Source: Diphasiastrum complanatum (taxonomy: Eukaryota; Streptophyta; Lycopodiopsida; Lycopodiales; Lycopodiaceae). Taken from it: 64,000 nucleotides of DNA. Made by a program: the position numbers and the translations under genes. Position 1 is the first letter of the stretch. Every line of letters starts with the position of its first letter. This document shows, piece by piece, positions 1 through 11,300 of this stretch. Below the pieces are notes generated by a model. That model saw only the letters and a program-made list of their open reading frames with translations, had not been told where the DNA came from and searched no databases. The stretch is from positions 18,374,886 through 18,438,885 of the forward strand of contig CM055092.1 of assembly GCA_029204225.1 (NCBI GenBank), read 5' to 3'.

Positions 1-1221
1 ATTCGTACCTACCCTTTCTGTCTTCGTAGTAAGTACTCCCGTTTTAAATCTGCTGGTTTGCTCCAGAGTTGGCCTATTCCTCATCGCCAGTGGACTGATA
101 TATCTATGGACTTTATCCTTGGCCTTCCCCATACCCAGCGTGGTCACGATTCATGTATGGTGGTAGTTGACAGGTTCTCGAAATAGGCACATTTTATCCC
201 AGTTCGCAGTACTATCACAGCAGAGCAGTGTGCACGTTTGTTCCTATCAGAGATTTTCTGCCTGCATGGATTTCCTCGTACTATCCTTTCTGATCGAGAT
301 AGTAAGTTTACATCTATATTCTGGACAGAGCTTTTGCGTATTTTGGATGTTCAGCTTTTTATGGGTTATGCTTATCATTCTACTTCTGATGGGCAGTCTG
401 AGGTCCTTAACAGGATCCTTGAGGATTATTTACGCCATTTTGTTACTCCTTCAGGAAAGGATTGGGATCAGCATTTATGTTTAGCAAAGTATAGCTATAA
501 TAGCTCTGTTAGTACCAGCACAGGTGTCTCTCCATTTTTATTATCTCATGGCTATGCACCTCTTTTACCTGGCATTCCTCTTCCTCCTGAGGATACACGT
601 GTTACACTTGCATCTTTTCTATCAGGTGCTCGAGAGCTTATTACTCGGGCCAGTTCTCATTTACAGCATGTTCAGCAGCGTTATCAGACCTCAGTTGATC
701 GTCACCACCGCCATGTTGAGTTTCAGCTTGGAGATATGGTTTATCTACGCTTTCGGTTTGCACGTCATCATTTTGTCTAGGGCCATGCTTCTATTGAGAA
801 GCTTGCACCACGTTATTATGGGCCTTATCGCATTGTGGATGTTCTTAGTCCAGTTACATATCGCTTACAGCTTCCTGCTTCCACACGCGCCTGTGATATA
901 TTCGATGTCAGTTTATTACGTGCTGCTATTGAGGATGACGCTCCTTGTGATGATGAGTTTCCTACTGTTCCAAAGTTATTTCCATTTTTACCTGCTGCTA
1001 TATTACAGGTCTGTCTATACCATAGTCGACGCCGCCGACAGATTCAGTTTTTGGTCCAGTGGGATGGTCGTCCTATTGAGGAGGCCACATGGGAGCTTAT
1101 TGATATCTTTTATCATACACCATTACTTGCGGATCAGACTCATGCTCTTGCTGCACTTGTTGATTACTCTACATCAGATGTTCCTCTAGTTGTTGATGCA
1201 CCAGGGCTTGCTGCTACTTGA
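1..1221 (+). pseudogene. Gypsy chromovirus pol remnant: integrase core plus chromodomain
   Basis: One frame runs from base 1 to the TGA at 1219-1221 and is broken only by in-frame TAG codons at 184-186 and 778-780. It begins inside the integrase zinc region, passes through the DDE core (D in WTDISMDF, D in LSDRDSKF, E in GQSEVLNRI) and ends in a chromodomain-like segment (IQFLVQWDGRPIEEATWEL, about 1035-1110). Integrases of this family insert the cDNA of the element, and the chromodomain is thought to steer insertion to modified chromatin. The same protein is encoded on the minus strand at 29.4-31.0 kb, where neither stop is present, so the stops are private decay. The 5' part lies outside the window. 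LTR at 1268 follows in the same orientation. Confidence 0.9.
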
Positions 1222-1267
1222 TTCGGTTATCTTTTCGGCAGTTGGGTCTTTTTTTTGTGTCGGAAAG

Positions 1268-1685
1268 AGTTATGGACTTAGCTCATTACATTCGCCGCGT
1301 CCATTTACATTTACAGTTACTTTACTTTATGCATAAGAAGGCCTTGGGCCCTTTTCTATTCATTAGTGACATTCAGACTATATGGTTGGCCTTTGGCCTT
1401 ATTATTCATTATTAGGCCATTTGGACATATTACTGGAGAGTGGGGGCCTTCTTGGAGGGTGCATTATTATGCCTCCCAAATGGGCCCTAGCCACTAGAGG
1501 CTTCCTTTTAGGGCTTCCTCTTGGCTATAAGTAGGGAAATTGTGTCATTTGTCATTCAGCTGATGATATTGATCTCTCTCTTTAGCCTCCTTAATCTCTC
1601 TCTTTCCTGCTTTCTAGGGTTAAGTCTTGCTTATGTGATGCTTTTATAGCTTAATTCTAGATCAGCTGAGGCTCTATTCGTAACT
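1268..1685 (+). repeat. 3' LTR of the chromovirus (418 bp)
   Basis: The sequence matches 28993-29410 and 34617-35028 (both minus strand) over its whole length. It begins AGTTATGGAC and ends ATTCGTAACT, so its termini are the inverted pair AGTTA/TAACT rather than TG/CA. Boundaries come from the minus-strand copies, where the primer-binding site directly abuts the LTR end. The bases before it (GTGTCGGAAAG) take the polypurine-tract position. Confidence 0.88.
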
Positions 1686-2400
1686 CATTTATAGCTCATT
1701 TCCAATGCCGTTTGTCTGACAATGCCCTATCTGTTGGTGGGAATGCCACTAAATGGACTACTTTCTAACATTCCCGAGAATTGGTCCTGTGTTGGCAAAC
1801 AGAGTCCATTTTTCAAACCCTCTATTTTGTCCTATGCTGCACGCCGATACAAACCAAATGGTTCAATACTCATAGCGAAACATGCATCTAAACTAGAAAC
1901 CCTAAACGTAATGCTGGGACATTAGAGGAGTTTTGGGCTCCAAAAAGTCCCTTTAAGAATTCGTGCAAGATGTAGTTTATATTATTAAAATATTATAACA
2001 CTAATACTTTTGACTTGCCATAACTTTTTAATCGTGACTCAAAACTATGTCATGCAACATATCATTGGAAAGCCCTTGTTGAGCACTTTCCAATGCACCA
2101 AAATTCGCTAAATTTGGACTTACCATTAAAAAGTTATGCCATTTTTAGTGTGGAATCAAAATCTACAGGACTAAACTGGCCTCCGAACGGTTCAGTACTC
2201 ACAACAAAACGTGCATCCGAACCGAAAACCCTAAATGCAGTCAGGGATCAAAATCCGTTCAAACCTCGGACGGTAGGTGTCCAAAGGTTCATGGGCTCAA
2301 CACAAACCCACCGGACATTGTTGCTCAATTTCGATGTTGTATGCTTGAAAACGCATTTCGCGCCACACACATCATCGACCGCCTGCCATCAGTGGGCACA
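1686..2400. other. Unassigned non-coding stretch
   Basis: I see no gene here. Short phrases recur in degenerate form (an 'aaaccctaaa..gt' phrase near 1895 and 2226, and 'ggttcaatactca/ggttcagtactca' near 1860 and 2190), which suggests an old internal duplication of about 330 bp. Confidence 0.45.
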
Positions 2401-2402
2401 CT

Positions 2403-2655
2403 ATGCTAGACTACCCACACACATGCACAGATATACGCACTCTCACGAATACACACACATATATAAACACATGCACTCACATACATACATACACATACAT
2501 CAGCCACCCGTCAACGACCATTGGCTTTCCTCCTAAACCATCAGCCACCATCCAAATCAACGGCTGTCAACTAGATCAGTTGGCCTCACCCGTCAACGAT
2601 GGGCAAACGTTTTTAGTATATATATATATATATACACACACACACATATATGTAC
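2403..2655. repeat. CA/TA-rich simple-sequence tract
   Basis: Interrupted CACATA/CATACA repeats fill about 2410-2510. A compound (TA)n(CA)n microsatellite lies at about 2617-2650. Reading frames across it are low-complexity and have no coding value. Confidence 0.85.
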
Positions 2656-2760
2656 ATAAAAATGTTTGTCACCTTAACTCTTCCAATCTCTCTTAACTTT
2701 TCTTCAGCTCTTTTTTTTTCTCTGGTTTCACAAATAATGAAACTCACACTAAATGACCCC

Positions 2761-3308
2761 AACAAATGGGTACGGGAAATGCAATGTGATGTGGGGAGGG
2801 TGATACATGGCCAATTAGGATGTAAAAGCCAGACTCTCATCTTAGAATTTATCCTCCGCTAAGTTTTTGACTATGGAAGAACTTACAAAGCTTTGGGCAA
2901 GGCCAAGAAGCGTAAAAATCCTTAACTAGCTATGGAGATGTGTTTTAAAAAAGTAGGAAAGTCCCATGACAAGTGTCTAAGTGTGGTCCACACATGCCAA
3001 TTATTCTGCTAATAAATGATATAATATCATCCAATGTGTTTGATTTTGTATATCATTTTATGGAATGCAAGTAATTTCCAAGATTATTAGCATCAACAAC
3101 AAATGGGTTGGGGAAATACAATGTGATATGGGGAGGCTGATACATGGCCAATTAGTATGTAAAAGCCACCCTCTCATCTTAGAATTTATCCTCTGCTAAG
3201 ATGTTGACTATGGAAGAAGTTAGAAAGTTTTGGGAAAGGCCAAGAAGTGTTAAAATCCTTAACTAGCTATGCAGATGTGTTTAAAAAACCTAGGAGAGTC
3301 CCATGACA
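2761..3308. repeat. Imperfect direct duplication, about 210-bp units
   Basis: 2761-2971 and 3098-3308 are near-copies, both running from 'aacaaatggg' to 'tcccatgac' and sharing 'catggccaatta' and 'ctcatcttagaatttatcct'. Period is about 337 bp. The second unit continues into the dispersed repeat at 3152-3990. Confidence 0.8.
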
Positions 3309-3990
3309 ACATCATCCAATGTGTTTGATTTTGTATATCATTTGCTCAAATGCAAGTAATTTCCAAGATTTATAGATGTGTCTTGATGAATGGCTGTATG
3401 AGCGATATAGATTATAGAATTTTATAAATTTCAAGAAGGAAATATTATGTTGGATTGAACTTTGTCTTCTATGCTAAGAAAGACCCATGCTAGCATTAAG
3501 TGCCATACTATAACATCATATATTGGACATGTTATATATAGCACCATACTTCTACACCTTCCTTGAGTGATTAAAGACCAAAATTATCTTCGTGCACACT
3601 ATCTTGACAAAAGCATTTCTTGAAGGAATTCAACCACTAAAACTCTTCCTGATTCCTGTAGACAAATCTAGCTTATTTGGTGCCTAATATAGCCTCAAAA
3701 GAAAAAGCTTGAAGCTTACGTGGCATTAATATGATATATCTACTTTGAGGAGATATCTCCAAGATTTTGTCTTCTGATTATCGAGTGCTTTCCGCAAAAA
3801 CATTGATAAACACACTATCGAACCATTAGCTCCTTCCAAGGACTACAATCGGCTAAAAGACTTCCACCACCTATGACAATGACCCCATGCAATAATGACA
3901 ATAATAATTTTCGCAAGAAAGACGAGCTGCTCTCAGAATTTCCCATACTTGTGGGCTGACCAAAAGGCTAGTAGTTTCCAGGTGCGTAAT
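3152..3990 (-). repeat. Dispersed repeat family R1, copy 1
   Basis: The reverse complement of about 3152-3838 matches 28163-28757, and the reverse complement of about 3590-3990 matches 10960-11300. Shared phrases include 'atcttggagatatctcc' and 'gtttatcaat'. No coding frame or termini could be recognised; it could be a non-autonomous element or part of a long LTR. Confidence 0.7.
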
Positions 3991-4681
3991 GGTGGATTTT
4001 GCGAACCAACCTTTTTCACCCTTCCGATATTGATGTTAGATTATTGAAAGTGGCATGAGGATACCATGAAAATCTACAGAATATAAGCTTATAAAATATA
4101 TATTTCCGGTTGTGGTGAAATGGTGGGACATTTATAGTCAGCAATAACGGTGATGTTTGTTTTGTATTTCTTGCTAATTTTCTTCAAGTTCATTATTTGA
4201 TGATCATGATATTCTACTGCTGGCATTTCAAAATCTCAAAACATAACTCTTCTGCATAAGATTATAAAAAATGATGATGATTTTCTTCCATTATGACCAC
4301 ATGCAAACTGGAAAGGTAGTCTTATGATTAGACATAACCTATGATTGCTAATGTGTATTCACATAACTACAACTCATTCCCATCAAGATACATGAAATCC
4401 AACGAGACATATGATACATTATCACGAACCTGAACAATTTGTATTTGATTGCTCTCTAGCTCTAATCCATATATCAACATGACACATATTGGACCAAACA
4501 GAAATGATTTGTTGTTTGATGAGTAAATGGAAAAGAAGTTCACGTGCGCGATGCTGAATATCCACGATGGATTGTGGAAACAATATGCTCTATTGCAAAG
4601 GTAACAAGTTCTAGACTGAATTAAGTTGTGAAATTTTTGCATTTGGAATATTATGGAATAGGCTCCTAACGTTTATGTTTG
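3991..4681. other. Unassigned sequence with no recognisable gene
   Basis: AT-rich sequence without homology that I recognise. A minus-strand open frame of 91 codons (4367-4642) resembles no family known to me and is probably chance. The right edge abuts the truncated Copia 3' end at about 4682. Confidence 0.4.
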
Positions 4682-4747
4682 AAGATTCTAACTCTCTCCC
4701 TTAAAGTAGAGTCTACTTTCTATATAGTCATATACATAGCTTTAAAG

Positions 4748-6681
4748 TCAACAAAATTTAAGTACAGAAATCTTTGAGCTAAACTTATCAAACTTTTCTC
4801 CAACAAGTGGCTTAGTGAAAATATCAGCTAGTTGTTCATCTGTGCTACAGCGAACAACATGAATTTCACAACTCAGCATCCTCTCACGTATAAAGTGATA
4901 CTGAATCTCAATGTGTTTAGTTCTCGTGGGATTTTTCTGCTTCATGCCAACTTCTTCCAAGATTTGTCTCAACCATATAGCTTCATGTGCTGCACTACAC
5001 ATTGCCTTATACTCTGCTTCTGTGGTGGAAAGAACAATTCTACTTTGCTTCTTACTAGACTAGGAAAAGCAACTACCACAAAACTGGAATACATACCCTG
5101 TGGTGGATCTACGATCATCATAGTCACCTCCCCAATGTGCATCCACATAGCCACACAACTCAGGTAAACCATCAGGCTTCCTGTAAATCAAGCCATAATC
5201 TGAAGTGCCTGTCACATAACACAAAATGCGTTTAGCTGCCTTCCAATGCGTTTCAGTAGGTGCTGCCATAAACTGACTTACAATGCCAACAACATAGCAT
5301 ATATCTGGTCTAGTCGTGGTAAGATAAATCAAGCTCCCTACTAACTGCCTATACAGTGCAGCATCAAATGACTGTGACTCATCCAGCTTAGAAAGCTTTT
5401 TACCTAGTTCAATAGGAGTATTTACTGGTTTGCAATCCTGCAACCTAAACCTATGCAGCAACTCTTTGACATACTTCACCTGTGTTAAACCCACTTCATG
5501 TCCTTTTGCCACACCTCTACTCCAAGGCAATAATACATCAGACTGAGATCTGTCATCTCGAATTGTTCCATGAGGTATTTCTTGATCATGTCTATTATCT
5601 CTTGATTATTTCCCGTAATAATCAAGTCATCAACATAAAGAGCAATCAAAGCAACCATACTATCAAAGCATAAGACATATAGACTTGGATCACAGTGTGT
5701 TCTCACCATCCCCTTTGAACGAAAGTAGGCATCAATCCTGCTATACCACGCATGTGGTGCTTGTTTAAGATCATAAAGTGCTTTCTTCAAGCGACATACT
5801 TTATTTTCATGTGCCTTCATTACAAAGCCTTCAGGTTGATCCATGAACACCTCTTCTTCTAACTCACCATTTAGAAAAGCAAATTTCACATCCATTTGAT
5901 ACAAAGGCCAACCAAAATGTGAAGCTAAACCAACAAGTAGACATAGAGTATTCCACTTACATACTGGCACAAAGGTCTTCTCATAGTCAATGCCTTTACT
6001 TTGTGCATACCCTTTGATCACCAATCTTGCCTTGTGCTTTGTTATACTTCCATCTGCATGGTACTTAGTTCTGTATACCCATTTGCAACCAATGGATTTC
6101 TTGCCAACTGGTGGTTCTACTAAGTCCCATGTGCTATGCTTAGCAATTGACTCCATCTCTTCTCCCATGGCCTTGACCCAAATGTCATCATCCTTTGCTT
6201 CACCATAAGTCGAAAGTTCTTTGCTTTGAATAATGCTAGATAGGAGAGCATAATTTGCTTTATACCTTTCAGGTTGTGTCTTGTCTCTTGTTGATCTTCG
6301 TAGCTCTCCCTGGCTAGATGATCCTAGAAAGTCATCCATGTCGCGGCTCTCCAACAATCTCTCAAACCACTTAGGGAGCTTCGTGTCAGGTGATGGGCTT
6401 CATGGTGAAAATGTATCCCATGATACATCCTTCTCCTTGTGTTTGTCACCTGCAACTTCAATACTTCTTGCACCAAAAGGTTTGTCCCTACCTCTCCAAC
6501 CTGTCTCTTGAGGTTGAGTAATAGTATCTTGTGATGTATCCTCTTTTTCATCACTTGGAAGGTCAATGAATGGATCGTCATCAGATGCTATCCTCACTAT
6601 ACCATCTTTCCCACTAGATGTATCTATCTTCTCAGCATCCTCGTCTTCATACATCTTGGATTCATAAAAAGATAACATCAT
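4748..6681 (-). pseudogene. Copia pol remnant (integrase tail, reverse transcriptase, RNase H)
   Basis: Domains in order are: an acidic integrase tail (6681-6400), RT (6357-5485, catalytic YVDD in LYVDDLIITGNN), thumb/connection and RNase H (5530-5060 and 5002-4748). Breaks seen are a TGA between integrase tail and RT, a frameshift at about 5500, another near 5060, and an in-frame 60-bp gap after GMKQKNPT that removes a conserved RNase H segment still present at about 15372-15431. The TGA is shared with the right-arm copy at 54869-55847, so it is older than the duplication. Not functional. Confidence 0.9.
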
Positions 6682-6699
6682 GACTTACATGGATTTTGT

Positions 6700-7645
6700 T
6701 TTCCTAGGCCACTTGCCGCTTTCCCACCAATTTGAAAGCCAAATTGGCGTCTCCTTCCGAAATGCACTCAGTCGTCAACTCCCAACTACGTGCCCAGTGG
6801 AATGGTGAAATCACTTTTGGCGCACTCTGAACACTTCATCCGCTGCAATCACTCTGTTTTACTATATCGTACTTGCGAGTACAGTCCGAGTGCCCTTCGT
6901 TTTGAGGTTATAGCCTTTCGTTTGGGTCAAAACGAGCAAAGGACCCAAAAATAGGGATTTTTTTTGTTTTTTAATTGTTTCTTCACATTGAAGAAACTTC
7001 CTCTTCACTTGTGAAGGTACCCAATCCAATTTCCGTATGAAAATTTTTAATGAAGTTGAAGACCAAAATACACTTCAATTCTTCAGGGCCCACTTCAGTT
7101 AAATCCAACAATAGATTTCAATTCTGTGGTCCAGATGCAATTAATCCTATCCGTCAATCGTTGTGGGGATGATCTTGTGGACTTCCTTGCATCGGTGCGT
7201 CGAACTACACTTCTGAAGCCGCTGGACACTTCAAAACACTAAGTTGATGTCCCGTTCATCGCGCATGAGCTCCACGCCTCCCCAAACTGGTTCTTGCTTG
7301 ATCAATTTTGTTTTTGGATCGATTTGAGCACGATCTGAGGCCTGGAGCAGGGTCGCCCTACTGATACCAAGTATGTAGAGTGTTCAATCATGAAATTCCA
7401 TGGAGAAACGGTGATTTTAGCTCAACTTGACAAAGTGGGTTTTTTCACCTTTTATCGCAAATCTGCTAGGTTAACGGTCTGGAGACAAATCTCTGACATA
7501 AACCTCAAAATCTCTCCGTGGCTGGTTGACAATGTAATTAGCTTCCTTCCTATCCTTACGACATCCAAAACGGTGCACTAACAGCGAAGAAATCACCAGT
7601 TATGTATAAAAAACCGTAACCCCAAACCTGGTTTCAATTTTCAAA
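6700..7645 (-). other. Copia family A leader (5' untranslated region) fragment
   Basis: Colinear with the leader of the Copia element at 18.69-19.66 kb and with 35.17-36.14 kb; shared landmarks are 'tttgggtcaaaacgagcaaa', 'ggagaaacggtgatttta' and 'ccaaaacggtgcac'. It is cut off at about 7645, before the LTR, and abuts the unknown gene. Confidence 0.8.
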
Positions 7646-7656
7646 ATTAATTTTTT

Positions 7657-8785
7657 CTACAAATCATTCATTCTTGAGCCCTCAGTAGTTTCCACCTCCA
7701 TTGGATATAGTTCTTTGTATTTGCTGCCTGCCTCCACCATATCTTTTCTTTTTAACTCAAGGTAGGTAGTCGTGAATTTTTTAGGGCTATCAAAGACTAC
7801 GGCAGGGTCATCTCCTTCTTGGAACATCATTGGTCTTAGACACACATTTATTGATGGTGGTGGTGGGACATTGTGCATGCACACTACTTTATACAATTTC
7901 TCTACGAATGAGTAGTCTAGGGCTCATTGGTTGGTGGAAAGGGAGGCTCTACCTATATTCCTCAAATCCCTATACATGTGTCTTCCCCAAACATAACCGA
8001 CATCATCCGCTGAGTATGCATGAAGATTGACATTTGTATCACCCTCGAAGTCCTTCAACACATCTTTGGGATCAGATTCTGATACAAGGTCCTCATAATT
8101 TGATATTCGCATGTCAGATATATCAAGCCTTGGTTGCCTTGGTCGTTTGCCCGCGGTTCCAAGGCGCTTAGCTATCCTTCTTCCAACTACAATGTCATCC
8201 TCAACAAGATCCTCAGTTGCACGTTTGGCAATTTTTTTTCTATGCACATGTTTTGTAGCAGGAACTAGAGTGGAAGAAAGTGCTAGTTGTGGCTCAGTGG
8301 TATCTTCAGCAGCCACGACAGTGGATATGTCCGCCACCACTCCCAAGATTCCTTGTTCTTCCTCTATTTCCTTTAACATGGTATGGACATTAGAAAGGGC
8401 AATCATGCCTTCAATAAGATTGCCTTCACAAATGTGCAACACACCTTCTGAGTCGTAAATATCTAGTGTCTCAATGAAGTGAACAATATCCGCACAGAAA
8501 AGAACCACATGGCGTTCTTCTCCGTGAGACCCCCTAGTCACGAAATTCCACCTTATCAACAAGGACCCCTTCAGGCATTAAAATGGCACGAATCAAGCCA
8601 ATAGTCTCAACATCACGCATCGTAACCCCAAGCTTGCCCACTGAAACATTTGAAACAACCACAAATGCTTTCATGTGTAACCCGTTTGAACTCGGCTTCT
8701 GTTGAACTTTCCAAGCCCTTGTTAAGAAAACCGGGGAGGCCTCACCAACGGGCCTCAAAATAGTTTCTGCAACAGCGTAGAATGC
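7657..8785 (-). pseudogene. Unknown gene, left-arm copy (most intact)
   Basis: I do not recognise this protein. A possible splice acceptor (TTTGTGTGATTGTAG) precedes 8785, so it may be the last exon of a larger gene. Frame 1 (8785-8534) starts near MRPVGEASPVF. A +1/-1 shift at about 8545 leads into 8562-7924, which has a basic patch (HRKKIAKRA, residues about 113-121) and an acidic C-half. After one TGA the same frame continues to 7657 (PPPPSINVCL, then EVETTEGSRMNDL and stop). The frameshift and TGA are shared with the right-arm copy, so they are ancestral. No membrane segment is evident and no family assignment is offered. Confidence 0.6.
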
Positions 8786-8868
8786 CTACAATCACACAAA
8801 GGAAGTTATAAGTAGTAAATCAGAATGTTTTTTTAAGTCCCTCACCCGTCCAGTCCACATTGGCCCCC

Positions 8869-8950
8869 ATACGCCGCGTCGGGTGGGGAGGTATGATTTT
8901 TTTTTTTTTTGTAGTATAGCCTCTCCACCCGCCGATGCGGGTGGGGAAGG
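8869..8950. repeat. Double-hairpin GC module (site H1, left arm)
   Basis: Four alternating GC-rich arms: CCCCA..TGGGG (first hairpin), a T-tract of about 14 (8897-8910), then CCACCCGC-CGAT-GCGGGTGG (8925-8944), a perfect 8-bp stem extendable outward. The middle arm (8921-8930) can also pair with 8881-8890 across the T-tract with one mismatch. The architecture is conserved in the right arm at 52574-52662. Confidence 0.75.
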
Positions 8951-9782
8951 GATAAAAAAAATGGTTATTGTATACATATATCATGGTTATAAAGAGCCTA
9001 ATGTATAGAATATATTATATTTATATGGATATATGTATATATAATATTTATATTGTGTTTAATATAATGGTTATAATGAGTGTCTTTTCTATAGAATGGT
9101 TTAGGGTCTATTTATATATGTATTTTGGCATGTGTTTTCTTGTATTTGTTTGCTTAATATATTTTGTGTTTAAAAATATTTTTAGTCATTGAAAACTGCG
9201 GATAGGTTGGTCGTTTATATATTGATCAACACAGTAGATAAATGTAGTAGTTAATTTTGCGCAGATTGATGACCTGTACATAGCGGGACTTTGAGCGGAT
9301 TGATGACACTATTCAAAATGACACCATGATCTTTTGCGCAGATTGATGACACGGAAAGAACAACTTGACACTATATACACATTTTATATCTCCTCGAAAC
9401 TCCATTTTAGATTGTGACTCTTTAGTTCGAGTTACTATCACTGAGACTTCTTCTTTTAAGACTTTGAACCATATTAACACTTTTTATAGACATGCTTTTA
9501 TTGTAAGTTTTTTACTAGTTCTTTTTCAAAAAAATAACATAAAGTCTGAGGCATTTTCCTTTTCATCCCTCTATCTTTGAAAGGGAGTTAAAACTAAATC
9601 CCCCACTCTAAATTAATGTTTTTAGGGGGACTTTTAAGGTGTTTAGGACAATTTTTATGAAAGTTTTTAAAGGGGGGTTTATGTGTATATTTGGTTTTAA
9701 CTGATTTTATAAGGGACAGGGAAAAGGGAGATAATGACAAGGGGGGATTTTGTGTTAAAAAAATTATAAAACTTAATTCCCC
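8951..9782. other. AT-rich non-coding part of the left arm
   Basis: TA-rich tract (8960-9190), then two clusters of the phrase 'gattgatgac' (9265, 9299, 9340), then sequence colinear with 51700-52330. The short frames are hydrophobic or proline-rich low-complexity readings and I do not support any of them as genes. Confidence 0.6.
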
Positions 9783-9915
9783 ACCCTGCCCACCTGTTGC
9801 GGTAGCCCGGGGGGTGGGTGGGGGGTTGGGGGTTGGGTTAATACGTTTTTTTTTAAAATAAAAAAACTTAAAACGCAAACCCCCCCAACCCACCTCGAAC
9901 CCGGGGGCGAGGGGG
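9783..9915. repeat. Double-hairpin GC module (site H2, left arm)
   Basis: Hairpin one is CCCACC..GGTGGG (from about 9790). An AT spacer with T9 and A7 runs follows (about 9845-9875), then hairpin two is CCTCG..CGAGG (about 9892-9912). The long G-rich and C-rich arms (around 9815-9838 and 9878-9893) are complementary across the spacer. The equivalent right-arm site (51648-51696) has a different palindrome and a run of 22 C. Confidence 0.7.
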
Positions 9916-10234
9916 GATATAATAAAAAGATCACAACAATTGGCAAATTTGATAGAAAGTAGGAATGCAGTAAGAGTTTCAAAAGCAATGTAAGAAAACT
10001 ATAGTGGGGTGCCTACTTATGCTTTTGGAGGGGGTGCGATTTAGGCAAAAGATTATGGGATAATTAGACTGCCATGTGTCAATCTCACGTGGCATTTCAA
10101 AATGAACATTTTTTTCTTAAATTTATTGAGGTTTGTAAAATCACGTAATTTTTAAACTGGCCCCTATTTAGCCATTTTTAGTTAACTAAGAGTGTTTGCC
10201 CACAATTGGTGAGAAATACACTGGTTCAAGCACC

Positions 10235-10242
10235 TTTATATA
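10235..10242 (-). promoter_or_regulatory. TATA-like box (TATATAAA), left arm
   Basis: On the minus strand this reads GGGTATATAAAGG, a good TATA match kept in the right arm at 51349-51356. It points toward the unknown gene about 1.45 kb downstream. Promoter activity is inference. Confidence 0.4.
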
Positions 10243-10249
10243 CCCTAAC

Positions 10250-10718
10250 AAAAAATCAGGTGTTCTGAAATGCTTATGGGACAATTCTACACACATGATC
10301 ATCTCTCCTCCTCTCTTCATTCCAAGCATATTGTTTATATCTATATATTACGAAATAGAGTAAAAAAGTTTTAAAAGAATAAAAACAGTATCCAAAACCA
10401 AAATAATTTGAAACAAAAATAATAAATTTAAGCAAATAGAATATAATGAAAACCTAATAAAATAAACCAAAGTAAAGGAAATAAAACAAAATGAATCCAA
10501 CAAAAGTTAAATACAATATATCCAAAAAAAATAAAATATAAAAAACCCAAAAGAAATAAAATAAAAAATAAGATAAACCTAGATATAATAAACCCAAGCC
10601 AAATGTAAAGATAAAAAATAAGATAGCCTCAATTAAAAATGAAATAAAAAATAAGTTAAATCTAAATAAGACCAAATAAGATAAATCAATAAGTTAAACC
10701 CAAACAAGACCACCTAGC
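10250..10718. repeat. A-rich terminal segment of the left arm
   Basis: Nearly pure A with interspersed 'ataaaccca'/'aaataag' phrases. The opposite strand matches the T-rich repeats at 50300-50560 and 50877-51290. Apparent hydrophobic ORFs are artefacts of T-rich composition. Confidence 0.75.
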
Positions 10719-10959
10719 AAAAACTGTCATTACACACCAGCAAAGTATATCAATCTCACATGCATTAAATAGTAAGGCCTTTGAATCGACGTAGGTGAAT
10801 TCTATAACATAAGTATGCTAAATTCTGAGAGGGGATGGTCTTTCTTGAGTATTGAGAATGTAGTGCCAAGGATCTTTGTGGACTATGGTGAAAATCGACA
10901 GTCAATGTGCCAAGCAGATCCATCGTCTTCATGATTCAGCATCTTTGGTAGTAGATGCA

Positions 10960-11300
10960 TGTCCTTATTGCACAGGGTCATTCTCATAGGTGGCTCAAGT
11001 CTTGTAATTGTGTGTTGTCCTTGGAGGGAGCTAATAGTTAGGTGGGGCATTTATCAATAACTTCTAGATTGTTCTTGAGGAAGGAACTCATTACAAGACA
11101 GAATCTTGGAGATACCTTCCAACCACAAAGTAGATAATTATGCCATGCAAGCTTTGAGTCCTAATTTTGGCGGCCAAATAAGCTAGACTTGTCTCCTTTG
11201 CTAGAGGAATCGTACACGACATTCCTGAACTTCAGAGAGACTTTTAGTGCTTAAATTTCTCGATAGAATGCTTTTATCATGGTAGCATATGATAGGGCAC
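10960..11300 (+). repeat. Dispersed repeat family R1, copy 2
   Basis: Diverged match to the reverse complement of 3590-3990 and to 28163-28300, sharing 'gggtcattctcataggtgg', 'atcaataacttct' and 'aataagctaga'. No genes are visible in it. Flanks 10719-10959 and 11301-11855 are unassigned. Confidence 0.65.

Larger units (their letters stand above)
4682..7645 (-). mobile_element. Copia family A deletion derivative (leader + integrase C-end + RT + RNase H)
   Basis: Reading leftward, the segment has a Copia leader (about 7645-6700), then jumps straight to the integrase C-terminal end (6700-6360), RT, RNase H and a polypurine tract (TTTAAGGGAGAGAG, about 4691-4705). Only about 9 bp of the 3' LTR (TTAGAATC) follow before unrelated sequence. 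Gag, protease and most of integrase are missing compared with the element at 15.1-19.95 kb. The same leader-to-integrase junction is present in the right arm at about 54850, so the deletion predates the arm duplication. Confidence 0.85.
5703..10718. repeat. Left arm of a 5-kb inverted repeat (partner 50877-55847)
   Basis: The reverse complement of this interval matches 50877-55847 nearly end to end: Copia fragment, unknown gene, hairpin modules, TATA-like site and T-rich end lie in the same order. Homology stops at 'ggatggtga' on the Copia side and at 'aggtggtcttg' on the T-rich side. By eye the arms are well over 90% identical, except at the palindromic site 9783-9910. About 40.2 kb separates the arms. 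Confidence 0.92.

Noticed and set aside
2613-2660. TATA box cluster
   Set aside because: Part of a (TA)n(CA)n microsatellite with no gene downstream.
8111-8458. Antisense ORF over the unknown gene (also 53068-53415)
   Set aside because: Shadow of the minus-strand (or plus-strand) frame, with composition typical of antisense reading; no independent support.
8869-8950. Helitron 3' hairpin
   Set aside because: No CTRR end follows the hairpin, no Rep/helicase sequence is in the window, and two hairpins with a homopolymer spacer are not the Helitron pattern.
9594-9893. Proline-rich ORF (also 51673-51888)
   Set aside because: Generated by the G/C homopolymer and palindromic module; the frames are not conserved between arms.
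10454-10675. Hydrophobic F/L/Y-rich ORF (also 50350-50613 and 50916-51317) as a membrane protein
   Set aside because: It is the direct reading of T-rich low-complexity DNA, without helix-loop pattern or conserved context.
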